Notes: generated by a model not told the origin, from the sequence alone. A stretch of 64,000 nt of DNA from an uncultured Clostridia bacterium (GCA_946407735.1 CAMJPL010000003.1:62001-126000), one strand, 5' to 3'; numbered from the stretch's first letter, positions 51,480 to 60,891 are shown. Translations and numbers: made by a program.

Positions 51480-52790
51480 TTACACTCCGCTTTCGATTAT
51501 TCTGAGATTATCGTTTACGGCGTACCAGTCGGCGTTGTCCACCATATTGAACAGACCGGCGCACCTGAACACATCGACCTCATATCCGCCGCGGCAGAGC
51601 TCGCTCTGCACCGGCAGATATCCGTTGGTTCCGTTCGAGCAGGCGAGACTGAGGGTGTGGCGTATGCCTGAGTACTGCCTGAGCCTTATCGAGATCTCGC
51701 TGAAGATCTCGAACGGGAAGGGGATGAATACGATATCGCCGACGCGGATGATGGTCTGGTCGATGATATATCCCTCCGGCATGTCGGTCCTTCCGGACTC
51801 GAGGTATTCCTCGACCTCCTTCAGATGACCGTACCACAGCTTCTGGACGTTTATCAGCTTTTCCGGCTCGGTGTAGCCGGAGAGCTCCTTCTTCACAGCG
51901 TCAAGCTCCGGCATCGGCTTGTAGGGAAGCGTCACCTTTCCGTGATAAGCCGTTGTCCCGGGGACCGAATAGGTCTTTATCTTATTGTATATCCTCATCG
52001 CGTCCGAAGCCGCCTGCGAGCCGAGCTCCTCGACGTAGCTTATGTCGCCTACCGTCAGTCCGTTCGTCAGCCTCGGCCCGACGTCGCCCTCGGCTCCGTT
52101 TATGTACGTGCTGATCGTGCCGGTGAGCTTTTCCATACGGTCGAGCATCATGCCGGACCAGTCGCGGGTGATCTCATGCGCGCAGCCGCACGCCGTCCCG
52201 TGGCAGCCGTAGTGGACGATGTTCACTATGCCTTTTTTGTCGTCGGCGCGGCGTATCGCCATTACCGTCATGACGGGATCGAACGCCCCCCACGGGTTCT
52301 GACCGAGGGATATCCTGTCGTCGCGGTTGAGCTGACGGCGGTTTATGCCGACAAGGCTCTCGCCGTCCTCGACTCCCATCTCCGCCTCGCAGAGATTTTC
52401 CGCCGCTTCCTTCGCCGCCCTGGCGACAGCCGGGCGGAGTATCGATTCGATATACCCGAAATCGACTTCTCCCCAGCCGTCCATGCCTGCGACGTTAGGT
52501 GCGCAGTGGGTGTGCGTGGCGGCGAGGATGATGTCCTTCCGCTCGAGCCCAGCGGCCTCGGCGGCCGAGTCGCGAAGCGACTCGGATATGTCGTTCCTTA
52601 TCTCACAGACGGTAGCCGAGATAAGTATGTTTGTCTTCACGCCGTCGGAAAATGCCACGGCGGTGACATCGAGCGGGTCGTGGACCGACGTCGAGAAGAC
52701 GTCAGGCCTGTACCCGAATAAAGCCGTCCCGATCGGAGGCGTGATATCCTGTTTCGAAGCGCCGCAAAGGAATTTCATATCAGAATTCAT
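51480..52790 (-). CDS. Neutral ceramidase-like hydrolase (N-terminal domain type)
   Basis: The sequence resembles the catalytic domain of neutral/alkaline ceramidases: DITPPIG near the N-terminus, ATHTHCAPNV (zinc-binding HxH region), YGCHGTAC and NGAEGDVGPR. The C-terminal domain of true ceramidases is missing, and the protein has no signal peptide. Such short forms occur in sugar-use loci and their substrate is unknown; an amide or ester in a sugar or inositol derivative is possible. GTGAG lies before ATG 52790, and the gene follows the GHL6-like gene by 7 bp. Confidence 0.78.
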   Translation of the reverse strand: MNSDMKFLCGASKQDITPPIGTALFGYRPDVFSTSVHDPLDVTAVAFSDGVKTNILISATVCEIRNDISESLRDSAAEAAGLERKDIILAATHTHCAPNVAGMDGWGEVDFGYIESILRPAVARAAKEAAENLCEAEMGVEDGESLVGINRRQLNRDDRISLGQNPWGAFDPVMTVMAIRRADDKKGIVNIVHYGCHGTACGCAHEITRDWSGMMLDRMEKLTGTISTYINGAEGDVGPRLTNGLTVGDISYVEELGSQAASDAMRIYNKIKTYSVPGTTAYHGKVTLPYKPMPELDAVKKELSGYTEPEKLINVQKLWYGHLKEVEEYLESGRTDMPEGYIIDQTIIRVGDIVFIPFPFEIFSEISIRLRQYSGIRHTLSLACSNGTNGYLPVQSELCRGGYEVDVFRCAGLFNMVDNADWYAVNDNLRIIESGV

Positions 52791-52797
52791 CTCACTT

Positions 52798-54765
52798 TCA
52801 GTAATCTATGACCGCCATCGCGTGCAGATCGAGTTTGTCTACAGTATATGTGAGCTTTCCGTTTTCATAACTGAACGGGATATCGCGGTTTTCGGGCGCG
52901 AGATATACCCGCTTAGGCTCCCTGCCGATGTTCAGGGTGACGCTGACGTTATAGAGCGGGATAACGTCCTCGATGACCTCGATCCCGCTGCCGCGTCTTA
53001 CCGGCGAGGCGTAAAGGAGGTGATTCACGAGGCGGTGCTCATCCTGCTGATCCATCAGGGTCACGACGCCCTGAGCCGGAAGATCGGTCGTGAGGGTCTT
53101 TTTGTCCCCGAGCAGAAGGTCGATCATATTGACCGCGATCAGCTTCGCTATCAGGCTGCCCTTGTGCGCGTACTCGCAGAAGATCTCGGTCGAGATATAT
53201 CCGCCGTCGGCGCCGGTCGTTGCCGCCGGGAGGCAGGTGGATTTGTCGTTCGGCGTGTGCTGATGGGAGGAGAATGCGAAGGTGGTGCGGTTGAAGTATG
53301 GATTCTCGCGAGTTATCGGGATCTCCGCTCCTTCCTTCGCCTTTATGTCATGCGACTGCTCGTAGATGACATAGGCGGAATCGCCGAGGCATCCGAGATC
53401 GAACTTCGGACGGAAATATACCGGACGGTAAGCGCTCGGGCCGACATAGTCGCAGCCGAGATCGAGCGCGAAGGCGTCGCCGTCGCCGAGCCCGCTCTCG
53501 CCTGTCGCCAGGACCTTGCCGCCCTTGGAGGTGAAGTCCTTTATCTTCGCCGTAAGCTTCGCGTCGAGGCGGATGTGGTCGGGAAGGATGAGCAGCCTGT
53601 AGCTGTCGAGCGGCTGCTCGGTGTCGATCACGTCGAAGAGATATTTTCCCTCGAGCATTATCCTGACGGCTCCGGCGTCGGCGTCGGCGCCGCTGTGATG
53701 CATTATTTTGGCCGAGCCGTAGTAGTTGGCGGCGGCCTCCTCCGACAGGATCGCGATATCGGCGACGCTCTTTACATTGTCGAGCCACGGCTCGCGCTCC
53801 TCTACCTCTTTATACGCTGCTCCGATGAGATCGTATGTGGCCTCCTCGAAGTGACCGTCGGGATGGAGCTGGTCGCCGATAGAGCATTTCGCTCCGAAGG
53901 CGGTGCAAAGAGCCTCCTCGTATCTCAGCGCGTTCGGATGCTTGAAGCCGCCGAATTCGCCCCATGTCGTATGGAATTTGCCGGTCATGCCGAGGAACTG
54001 CTTTCCGAGGGTGCGGGAATAGGCGGCGGAAAGCGGGAAGTGATCGTAGCCCCAGCCTCCGGTCGGCAGCGACTCGAGCTCGAGATGGGTGTCGACGTCG
54101 GCGAGATCGCGGCGGCCGCGGCGGATGTGTCCGCTGTTGTGGAAGACGGGGAGACCGGGCTTGATCGAGTCAACGGCTTCTCTAACCCTGCGGCAGTAGT
54201 TTTTATAGACCCTTTCGCCGAGCTCGCGGGCGTTCTCGTCGTCATAGGGATCCTTGCCCTCTTCAAGCAGCGTCCTTACGCAGTACTGGCACCAGCAGGT
54301 GCGGACTCCGACTATGTCGAGGAAGATGCCGTCGGCGTCGTAGTTGCGGACGACTTCCTTTATCTGCGGGATGAGATAGTCGAGATACGGCGAGTTCATG
54401 CAGAACTCATGATACATCGGGTATTCCCAGTTTATCTTGTCGTCCTTGCCGCGCCTCAGCCATTCGGGATGACGGCGCGCCATCTTCTCGTCGAGACCGG
54501 CGGACAGATATACCGGGGTCTTCACCCCGATCTCATGCGCGGCTTCGATCTGAGCGCCGAGCAGGTCGAAATGAAGGTTTGGATGCTGCTCGTTCGCCAT
54601 CGACGGATGATAGGCCCATCCGTGGTGGCATTTGGAGAACACCGTTATTGAATTCACATGTCCGCGGCGCAGGGCGTCCTGAAACTGTTCCTTGGAAAAC
54701 TTCGATCCGATCCCGGGGATCTTCTCAGAGGTGTGGAAATCAAGATGTATCTGTCTGAAATTCAT
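52798..54765 (-). CDS. GHL6-type putative glycoside hydrolase with a trimerisation-like domain
   Basis: The N-terminus (RQIHLDFHTSEKIPGIG) and FSKCHHGWAYHPS are typical of the hypothetical glycosyl hydrolase 6 group, a TIM barrel related to fucosidase and GH42-like enzymes. DADGIFLDIVGVRTCWC holds a likely catalytic Asp, and a glutamine-amidotransferase-like beta-galactosidase trimerisation domain follows (LLILPDHIRLD, about residue 390-600). No signal peptide is seen. It is first in a four-gene operon with ceramidase-like, aminotransferase and phosphoesterase genes. The substrate is not known. Confidence 0.78.
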   Translation of the reverse strand: MNFRQIHLDFHTSEKIPGIGSKFSKEQFQDALRRGHVNSITVFSKCHHGWAYHPSMANEQHPNLHFDLLGAQIEAAHEIGVKTPVYLSAGLDEKMARRHPEWLRRGKDDKINWEYPMYHEFCMNSPYLDYLIPQIKEVVRNYDADGIFLDIVGVRTCWCQYCVRTLLEEGKDPYDDENARELGERVYKNYCRRVREAVDSIKPGLPVFHNSGHIRRGRRDLADVDTHLELESLPTGGWGYDHFPLSAAYSRTLGKQFLGMTGKFHTTWGEFGGFKHPNALRYEEALCTAFGAKCSIGDQLHPDGHFEEATYDLIGAAYKEVEEREPWLDNVKSVADIAILSEEAAANYYGSAKIMHHSGADADAGAVRIMLEGKYLFDVIDTEQPLDSYRLLILPDHIRLDAKLTAKIKDFTSKGGKVLATGESGLGDGDAFALDLGCDYVGPSAYRPVYFRPKFDLGCLGDSAYVIYEQSHDIKAKEGAEIPITRENPYFNRTTFAFSSHQHTPNDKSTCLPAATTGADGGYISTEIFCEYAHKGSLIAKLIAVNMIDLLLGDKKTLTTDLPAQGVVTLMDQQDEHRLVNHLLYASPVRRGSGIEVIEDVIPLYNVSVTLNIGREPKRVYLAPENRDIPFSYENGKLTYTVDKLDLHAMAVIDY

Positions 54766-54807
54766 TTAGGCCTCCTGTCGGTCGTATGTTGCTTATTTTA
54801 ACACAAA

Positions 54808-54837
54808 ATTATGTTTTTACCGATTCTCCATTGACAA
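54808..54837 (-). promoter_or_regulatory. Promoter of the GHL6-ceramidase operon
   Basis: On the minus strand TTGTCA (54837-54832), 18 bp, CATAAT (54813-54808). AGGAGG lies directly before ATG 54765. Confidence 0.55.
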
Positions 54838-54860
54838 ACGGTTAAGCGAAGAGTTATAAT
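54831..54860 (+). promoter_or_regulatory. Consensus promoter on the plus strand with no plus-strand gene behind it
   Basis: TTGACA (54831-54836), 18 bp, TATAAT (54855-54860). The next plus-strand gene starts more than 1.2 kb away; transcription would run antisense to the phosphatase and esterase genes. Confidence 0.6.
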
Positions 54861-54894
54861 ATTAATGATGTTACATCAATAAATGATTGTAGTT

Positions 54895-55368
54895 TTATTT
54901 CAGCTTTCCGCTCCTGACGCGGCCGAGCAGGGCCTCGCAGCCGGAGTATATGTCGTCGTAAGCCTCCGAGAACCTCCCGCTGTACCACGGATCGGAAATG
55001 ACGCCGGTCCCCGAGTAGCTGCCGAGGAGCCGGAGCTTTCCGTCGGGGTCGCCGCCGAACAGCTCCCTCATCTGGCGCATGTTGATCTCGTCCATGCCGA
55101 TAAGAAGATCGAAATCGTCATAGTCGCTTTTTCTGAGGACTTTCGCCCGGTGCTCGCGGAAGCTGAGCCCGTGCTTCTCGAGCTCATATTCCGCCGGAGG
55201 GAATATGGGATTCCCGATGCCGTTCACCATCTCCTCCGCCGTCGCCGCCGAGGACGCGCACGATACCTTATCCGAAAGCCCGGCTTTCTCGATCATGTCG
55301 GAGAATATCCTCTCGGCCATAGGGCTGCGGCATATATTCCCCCAGCAGACGAACATTATCCTTATCAT
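54895..55368 (-). CDS. Low-molecular-weight protein-tyrosine phosphatase family protein
   Basis: The N-terminal CX5R loop CWGNICRSPMAE holds the nucleophile Cys and Arg, and SDPWYSGRF gives the acid Asp, so the enzyme is complete at 157 residues. It removes phosphate from tyrosine (or arginine in Firmicutes McsB/YwlE systems). The start is ATG 55368 (MIRIMFVCWG) with GGAGAAGG upstream; the track start adds 32 residues. It overlaps the GDSL gene by 4 bp and ends the unit. Confidence 0.9.
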   Translation of the reverse strand: MIRIMFVCWGNICRSPMAERIFSDMIEKAGLSDKVSCASSAATAEEMVNGIGNPIFPPAEYELEKHGLSFREHRAKVLRKSDYDDFDLLIGMDEINMRQMRELFGGDPDGKLRLLGSYSGTGVISDPWYSGRFSEAYDDIYSGCEALLGRVRSGKLK

Positions 55369-55997
55369 AAGCCTTCTCCGATCCCCAGTATCCCGGCGGC
55401 CGCGTCGAGGACGCGGTGAGCCATCATGCAGTGCCCGGCCTCTGTCGGATGGACGCCGTCCCATATCCAGTATTTGTCGCCGTTCTCGGCGGCGAGACGG
55501 CTGAACTCGTCCTGAAGCGGCACGAACACCGCCCCGTAATCCTCCGCCACCTTTTCGGCCGATCTTCTGAGCGCGTCGACGGTCTTTACCGTTTCCGCGT
55601 CCTTTTTCAGCGTGAACGGCTCGAGGATGACGAGCCTGAGCTCCGGCGACACGCCTTTCAGGCTGTCTATCAGCTCATGGTAAAGCGCGGGATAGTCTTC
55701 GAGAGTCATTTTGCCGCGCATGATCGCCCCGGCGTCGTTCGCGCCGATAAGGATCATCATCACGTCCGGCTTTATGTCGAGCGCGTCCTTCTGCCATCTC
55801 GCCTTGAGATCGAGCAGGGAATTGCTTGAAACCCCGCGGTTCACGCACTCGAATTTCCCGGGATAGCGGTACATGAGCTCGCCCGTGACGATATAAACCC
55901 ATGTGTGTCCGATCTGGTGGTTCAGATCCCATCGGGACGATTCTTCCTTCAGCCTGTTGCCGTCGGTTATCGAATCTCCCTGAAACAGTATTTTCAT
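55365..55997 (-). CDS. SGNH/GDSL-family esterase
   Basis: The block I motif FQGDSITDG (Ser), block III GANDAG (Asn) and block V DGVHPTEAGH (Asp, His) form a complete SGNH site. Members deacylate sugars or lipids; a cytoplasmic location is expected as there is no signal peptide. The start is ATG 55997 (MKILFQGDS) with AGGAG 9 bp upstream; the track's start lies before the promoter. It is translationally coupled to the phosphatase gene. Confidence 0.9.
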   Translation of the reverse strand: MKILFQGDSITDGNRLKEESSRWDLNHQIGHTWVYIVTGELMYRYPGKFECVNRGVSSNSLLDLKARWQKDALDIKPDVMMILIGANDAGAIMRGKMTLEDYPALYHELIDSLKGVSPELRLVILEPFTLKKDAETVKTVDALRRSAEKVAEDYGAVFVPLQDEFSRLAAENGDKYWIWDGVHPTEAGHCMMAHRVLDAAAGILGIGEGL

Positions 55998-56033
55998 AGA
56001 TCTATTCTCCTGAAAGTAATCGGCTTCCCGTAT

Positions 56034-56042
56034 ATTATACCA
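56034..56042 (-). promoter_or_regulatory. Extended -10 promoter of the GDSL-phosphatase genes
   Basis: On the minus strand TGGTATAAT, with a partial TTGATT -35 at 17 bp. Confidence 0.55.
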
Positions 56043-56116
56043 TAAAGATATCCAAAAATCAATTTTTCCGGAAATATTCTTCGGCAAATTCAAAACTTGA
56101 CAAGGAGCTCTGAGAT

Positions 56117-58648
56117 ATGCGATCAGTATTCAGCGAAATGCTCTCGGGCGGCAATTATATCGCGCCCTTCCTGTGGCTTCACAACGAGGACGACAGCCTT
56201 ATCGTCCGCGAGCTCGAAAGGATACACGAATGCGGCATCGGCGCCGTCTGCCTTGAGTCCCGCACGCACGACGAGTTCTGCCGCGACGGCTGGTGGAGCG
56301 ACATCCGACTGATCTTTGACACCTGCAGAAGACTCGGCATGAAGGTTTGGATACTCGACGACAAGCATTTCCCGTCGGGCTATGCCAACGGAGCGTTCGA
56401 GCACGGCCATGACGACCTTCTGATAAAGGAGATCTCCGAGCATCACGTCGATATCGTCGGACCGGTCAGGGGCGGCGCGATAATCGCCGACGGCTTCAAG
56501 GAGGAAAAGGAGGACGAGCTTCTCGCCGCGATAGCCATGAAGCGCCTGCCGGGCGAGCAGATATACACCGGCGAGATGTACGACCTTACGGGCGGATATA
56601 AAGACGGCATGCTGTATTTCGATCTCCCCGAGGGCGTTTACAGCGTAGCCCTGCTGATGAAGACCCGCTCCGGCGTAAGGAACCGCACCTACGGTGACAA
56701 GCTCGACCCGAGAGCGACCGACGTTTACATAGACGCCGTCTATCAGCCGCATTACGACCGCTTCGCAGACGAGTTCGGCGGTACCTTCCTCGGCTTCTTC
56801 TCTGACGAGCCGGGGATATACAACGACTCGAAGCGCAGCTTCGCCGCGCCTATCGGCGAGAGGTTCACGCATTACCCGTGGAACGATTATGTCGCCGCCG
56901 AGCTTGAAAAGACATTCGGCGCCGGGTATATGAAAAAGCTGTGCGGCATATGGTTCGATTTCGCCGACGGCACCTCGCAGACGGCGCGCACCGAATACAT
57001 GAACATCGTAACCCGTCTTTACGACGAGAATTTCGGCTCGAGGATCGGCAGGTGGTGTGAGGAGCACGGCTGCATGTACATCGGCCACGTCATCGAGGAC
57101 AACAACACCCACTACAAGCTGACGAACGGGAACGGGCATTATTTCCGCGCCCTCGCGGGTCAGCATATGTCTGGGATAGACGTCGTGCTGCATCAGATCG
57201 TGCCGGGACTCACCGAGTACTCGAATACCGGCTGCGTCAGCTACAGGCAGATGGACAACGTCTTCTTCCACTATGTCCTCGCCAAGCTCGGCTCGTCTCT
57301 CGCCGTCCTCGACAAAAAGAAGAACGGCCTCGCCATGTGCGAGATATTCGGCGCGTACGGCTGGGCCGAGGGTACGAAGCTGATGAAATACCTCACCGAC
57401 CATATGCTGGTAAGAGGCATCAATTATTTCGTCCCTCACGCCTTCTCGCCGAAGCCGGACGATCCCGACTGCCCGCCGAACTTCTATGACAGCGGCAAAA
57501 ACCCGGAATACCGCTATTTCGGCGCTTTGATGCAGTATATGAACAGGATGTCGCGTCTTCTCAGCGGCGGGGAGCATGTCTGTGACGTCGGGCTCATATA
57601 TGACGCCGAGGCGGCATGGTCGGCGAAGGACAGGACGCCGATGCAGGATATCGCGAAGGTTCTCTACGATTCCCAGATCGACTATGAGATCGTGCCGTAT
57701 GACCTGCTGAGCGAAAGCGCCGGGCGCTACAAGGTGATCATCCTGCCTTACGCGTCGTATATCCCGCCCGAAGATCTCGCGGCGCTGAAGAAGATCGGCG
57801 GCGCGCCGGATGTGAAGCTCATCTGCGTCGGCAGCGGCGGGAGATCCGTTCCCGGCTTCGGCTTTGTGCCTCTGGATTCGCTTGCAGGGTATCTTTCCGA
57901 CATGAGAGACGTCACGCTCTCGGACAGCAGCAAATTCGTCCGCGCGATGCATTACAGGAAGTCCGGCTCCGACGTCTATATGCTGATAAACGAAGACATA
58001 ACGAAGACCGTCGAAACGTCGGTCAGGTTGAGAGGTTTCGGCGGAGGGAAATATCTTCTCTCTGACATATACGGCTGCCGCGCCTCCGTTTTTGACAGCC
58101 CGAACGGTCTTATAGACGTGACGCTCCCGCCGTACCAGTCCGTCGTCATAATCCCCGGCGAGTCTGACACGGGAGAGTTCGAGCCGTATGACGAGATCCT
58201 TTACAGGGATCTCCCCGGCGGGCGCACCGTCAGACCCGAATGGGAGATATCGGTATGCGCCGAGAAGGACTATCCCGATTTCAGACCGTACCGGACGGTG
58301 TCGGAGCTTATCAACATCGCGTCCCCGGACGAGATGCCCGATTTCGCCGGGCATATAATGTATAAGGCGGTGTTCGATCTCGATGACAGCGAGGGTGACG
58401 GGCGGCTGATCCTAGATCTGGGCGATGTCGGGGAGGTCTCGCAGGCAGAGCTCAACGGCAGACCGCTCGGCGTCCGCAGGCTCCCGCCGCACAGATACGA
58501 CATCACCGACAGCGCGGTAAAACAGGGCAACGTGCTTACCGTGACGGTGTCGACTACGTCGGCGTACAGATACCGCGACCCGTTCTCGAAGTTCCTTCTT
58601 CTTGAGCCCGAAGGGCTTCTCGGACCGGTGAGGATCATAAGGGTTTGA
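56117..58648 (+). CDS. Large glycoside hydrolase, GH106-like (alpha-L-rhamnosidase type)
   Basis: The 843-residue protein has no signal peptide. The N-terminal barrel has FLWLHNED, a GFFSDEPGIYND segment (acidic pair, likely catalytic region), and HVIEDNNTHYKL; the middle resembles a glutamine-amidotransferase-like domain (YEIVPYDLLSE, VIILPYASYIP) and the last 170 residues a GH2-type sugar-binding jelly roll (AELNGRPLGVRRLPPHRYDIT). This order occurs in GH106 and related families of plant-pectin enzymes. I place it there with moderate confidence. AAGGAG lies 9 bp before ATG 56117. No other sugar gene is in the same operon. Confidence 0.72.
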   Translation: MRSVFSEMLSGGNYIAPFLWLHNEDDSLIVRELERIHECGIGAVCLESRTHDEFCRDGWWSDIRLIFDTCRRLGMKVWILDDKHFPSGYANGAFEHGHDDLLIKEISEHHVDIVGPVRGGAIIADGFKEEKEDELLAAIAMKRLPGEQIYTGEMYDLTGGYKDGMLYFDLPEGVYSVALLMKTRSGVRNRTYGDKLDPRATDVYIDAVYQPHYDRFADEFGGTFLGFFSDEPGIYNDSKRSFAAPIGERFTHYPWNDYVAAELEKTFGAGYMKKLCGIWFDFADGTSQTARTEYMNIVTRLYDENFGSRIGRWCEEHGCMYIGHVIEDNNTHYKLTNGNGHYFRALAGQHMSGIDVVLHQIVPGLTEYSNTGCVSYRQMDNVFFHYVLAKLGSSLAVLDKKKNGLAMCEIFGAYGWAEGTKLMKYLTDHMLVRGINYFVPHAFSPKPDDPDCPPNFYDSGKNPEYRYFGALMQYMNRMSRLLSGGEHVCDVGLIYDAEAAWSAKDRTPMQDIAKVLYDSQIDYEIVPYDLLSESAGRYKVIILPYASYIPPEDLAALKKIGGAPDVKLICVGSGGRSVPGFGFVPLDSLAGYLSDMRDVTLSDSSKFVRAMHYRKSGSDVYMLINEDITKTVETSVRLRGFGGGKYLLSDIYGCRASVFDSPNGLIDVTLPPYQSVVIIPGESDTGEFEPYDEILYRDLPGGRTVRPEWEISVCAEKDYPDFRPYRTVSELINIASPDEMPDFAGHIMYKAVFDLDDSEGDGRLILDLGDVGEVSQAELNGRPLGVRRLPPHRYDITDSAVKQGNVLTVTVSTTSAYRYRDPFSKFLLLEPEGLLGPVRIIRV

Positions 58649-58704
58649 CGTGAGCCGCGCGGAAAAGGCGCGATATATTCAGGAAAGACTGATCGGAGGA
58701 AGAT

Positions 58705-60222
58705 TTGTACAAAAACGGACTGCGTAAAAAACTCAGGGAGGCTGTTGTATCGGTGCTTCCCATCGCCGCAATAGTTCTGATCCTCTGCGCGGTCGTGACA
58801 CCTGTGGCTACTGACACAATGCTTGCATTCATAGTCGGGACCGGGATGCTGATATTCGGTCTGGGGGTGTTCGCGTACGGCGCCGAGAACTCGATGACCA
58901 AGATCGGGAACCTCATCGGATCGAAGCTGACGGCCACCAGGCGCGAGCCGCTGATAATCATTCTGAGCTTCGCGCTCGGCGCCATAATCACGATAGCCGA
59001 GCCGGACCTCGCCGTGCTCAGCGACAACGTGCCGCATATAAACTCGCTCGTACTCAAGATCACGATAGCTGTCGGAGTCGGACTGTTCCTTACTCTCAGC
59101 ATGTGGAGGATCCTTCACGGTTTCCAGCTCAGGATAATCCTTATCGTCTCGTATGTCATCGTCTTCATCCTCGCCGCGATCTCCGATCCGAGATATCTCG
59201 CGGTCGCCTTCGACGCCGGAGGCGTGACGACGGGACCCATGACCGCGCCGTTCATCATGGCGATGGGCATCGGTGTCGCGGCGATACGTTCCGACCGCAA
59301 CGCCGAGGCGGACAGCTTCGGACTCGTCGGGCTCTGCTCGGTGGGACCGATACTTGCGGTGCTGATACTCGGTTTCTTCTATAAAGGAGAGGAAGGGATC
59401 ATCTCGGCCGCCGAGGCCGGGAGCTACGCCGACACCTTCGAGCTCAGCGCCAGCTATGTGAAGGCCGTTCCGCACTATATCTTTGAAGCCGGGATGTCGC
59501 TCCTTCCGGTAGCCCTGTTCTTCCTCGCGTTCCAGATATTCAGCCTGAAGCTGTCAAAGCTGCCGCTGATACGTATCCTCGCCGGCATGATGTTCACCTA
59601 TACCGGCCTCGTGATCTTCCTCACCGGGGTGAACGTCGGCTTCTCGTCGATGGGAGTCATACTCGGCAGGAGCATGGCGGGCGGATGGAAGATGTATCTC
59701 CTCGTCCCGGTGGCGATCCTGATAGGCTGGTTCATAGTCAAGGCCGAACCGGCGGTCATAATCCTGACTAAGCAGGTCGAGGAGATCTCCGCCGGAGCGG
59801 TATCTGAAAAGGCGATGAACGCCGCGCTGAGCGTCGCCATCGCCTCCGCCGCCGGCATAGCCATGCTGCGCGCTTTGACCGGGATAAACCTGTACTGGTT
59901 CCTCATCCCCGGCTACGCCGTGTCGCTGATCCTGTGTTCGGTGGTGCCGCAGATATTCACGGCGATCGCCTTCGACGCCGGCGGCGTCGCATCGGGACCG
60001 ATGTCCACCACGTTCATGCTCCCTCTTGTGATGGGCGCGTGCCAGGCGTCGGGAGGGAACATCCTGACCGACGCGTTCGGATGCGTGGCTCTGATTGCCC
60101 TGATGCCGCCGATAACGGTGCAGATAATGGGGCTCATCACGGTGCTGCGCTCCCGCCGCGCCGAGACCGTGCCGCCGGAGAGCTTCGCCGACGACGAGAT
60201 AATCGAGCTCTGGGAGGTCTGA
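58705..60222 (+). CDS. DUF1538 family membrane protein
   Basis: About 12 transmembrane helices are arranged as two repeats, each with the signature FDAGGV(T/A)(T/S)GPM (about residues 170 and 425). This is the hallmark of DUF1538, a family of likely transporters or channels without an assigned substrate. The start is TTG 58705, with GGAGG 5 bp upstream. A PII-like gene follows after 3 bp, which suggests that the protein is gated by a nucleotide-sensing partner (inference from the PII families). Confidence 0.88.
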   Translation: MYKNGLRKKLREAVVSVLPIAAIVLILCAVVTPVATDTMLAFIVGTGMLIFGLGVFAYGAENSMTKIGNLIGSKLTATRREPLIIILSFALGAIITIAEPDLAVLSDNVPHINSLVLKITIAVGVGLFLTLSMWRILHGFQLRIILIVSYVIVFILAAISDPRYLAVAFDAGGVTTGPMTAPFIMAMGIGVAAIRSDRNAEADSFGLVGLCSVGPILAVLILGFFYKGEEGIISAAEAGSYADTFELSASYVKAVPHYIFEAGMSLLPVALFFLAFQIFSLKLSKLPLIRILAGMMFTYTGLVIFLTGVNVGFSSMGVILGRSMAGGWKMYLLVPVAILIGWFIVKAEPAVIILTKQVEEISAGAVSEKAMNAALSVAIASAAGIAMLRALTGINLYWFLIPGYAVSLILCSVVPQIFTAIAFDAGGVASGPMSTTFMLPLVMGACQASGGNILTDAFGCVALIALMPPITVQIMGLITVLRSRRAETVPPESFADDEIIELWEV

Positions 60223-60225
60223 TTT

Positions 60226-60891
60226 ATGGTGCTCAACCTTGTGACGGTCATCACTGACCGTACGAACGAAGATATAATGATCGGTATATGCGGCGAGCTC
60301 GGGCTGTCGGTCACCTTTACCGTACTCGGCCACGGCATGGCTAAAAGCGAGCATCTCGCGCTGTACGGCCTTGAGGCGACCGAAAAGGCGGCCGTGCTCA
60401 CCTTCGCTGACGAGGACAAGACGAAGGAACTTATAAAGAGCGCGAGAAGGAAACTCAGCATAGACATACCCGGCAACGGCATACTGGTCAGCGTGCCTGT
60501 CAAAAGCATCGGAGGAGGCAAAACCTTGGCGTATCTCACGAACAACACCGTCCCGGGAGGGAAGAGCCCGGAGCTGAACGTCAGCCACGAGCTTATAATA
60601 TGCATCCTGAATCAGGGCTATACCGACGACGTCATGGCGGCGGCGAGATCCGCCGGAGCGTCGGGCGGCACCGTCCTTCACGCCAAGGGCACAGGCGCTG
60701 ATTTCGCCAGAAAATTCCTCGGCGTCTCGCTCGCCAGCGAGAAGGAGATACTTCTCATAGTCGCCGAGGCGGAGGACAAATCCGCCATAATGAAGGCTAT
60801 CACGGAGAAAACAGGCCCGCAGACCCCCGCCGGAGCGATAAGCGTGTCGCTTCCGGTTACCGAGGTCGCCGGACTGAGAGCGAAGATATGA
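60226..60891 (+). CDS. Tandem PII-like protein partner of DUF1538
   Basis: The 221 residues contain two ferredoxin-like units of about 105 residues, each ending with a conserved hydrophobic strand (ILVSVPVKSIGG in the first and ISVSLPVTEVAG in the second); the second has a TVLHAKGTG loop like the T-loop region of PII proteins. Homologues annotated as P-II family regulators commonly follow DUF1538 genes. It would sense ATP/ADP or a metabolite and control the membrane protein. The classical uridylylation Tyr of GlnB is not evident. Confidence 0.8.
   Translation: MVLNLVTVITDRTNEDIMIGICGELGLSVTFTVLGHGMAKSEHLALYGLEATEKAAVLTFADEDKTKELIKSARRKLSIDIPGNGILVSVPVKSIGGGKTLAYLTNNTVPGGKSPELNVSHELIICILNQGYTDDVMAAARSAGASGGTVLHAKGTGADFARKFLGVSLASEKEILLIVAEAEDKSAIMKAITEKTGPQTPAGAISVSLPVTEVAGLRAKI

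Noticed and set aside
52345-54651. 768-residue plus-strand ORF across the GHL6-like and ceramidase-like genes
   Set aside because: It crosses two real genes and their junction, has no ribosome site and no recognisable motif.
54883-55419. 178-residue plus-strand ORF behind the orphan promoter at 54831
   Set aside because: It is the antisense of the phosphatase gene, has no ribosome site and shows no family; an untranslated RNA is more likely.
56123-58354. 743-residue minus-strand ORF opposite the large glycosidase
   Set aside because: Antisense shadow in GC-rich DNA; the plus-strand protein has coherent domains and a good ribosome site.
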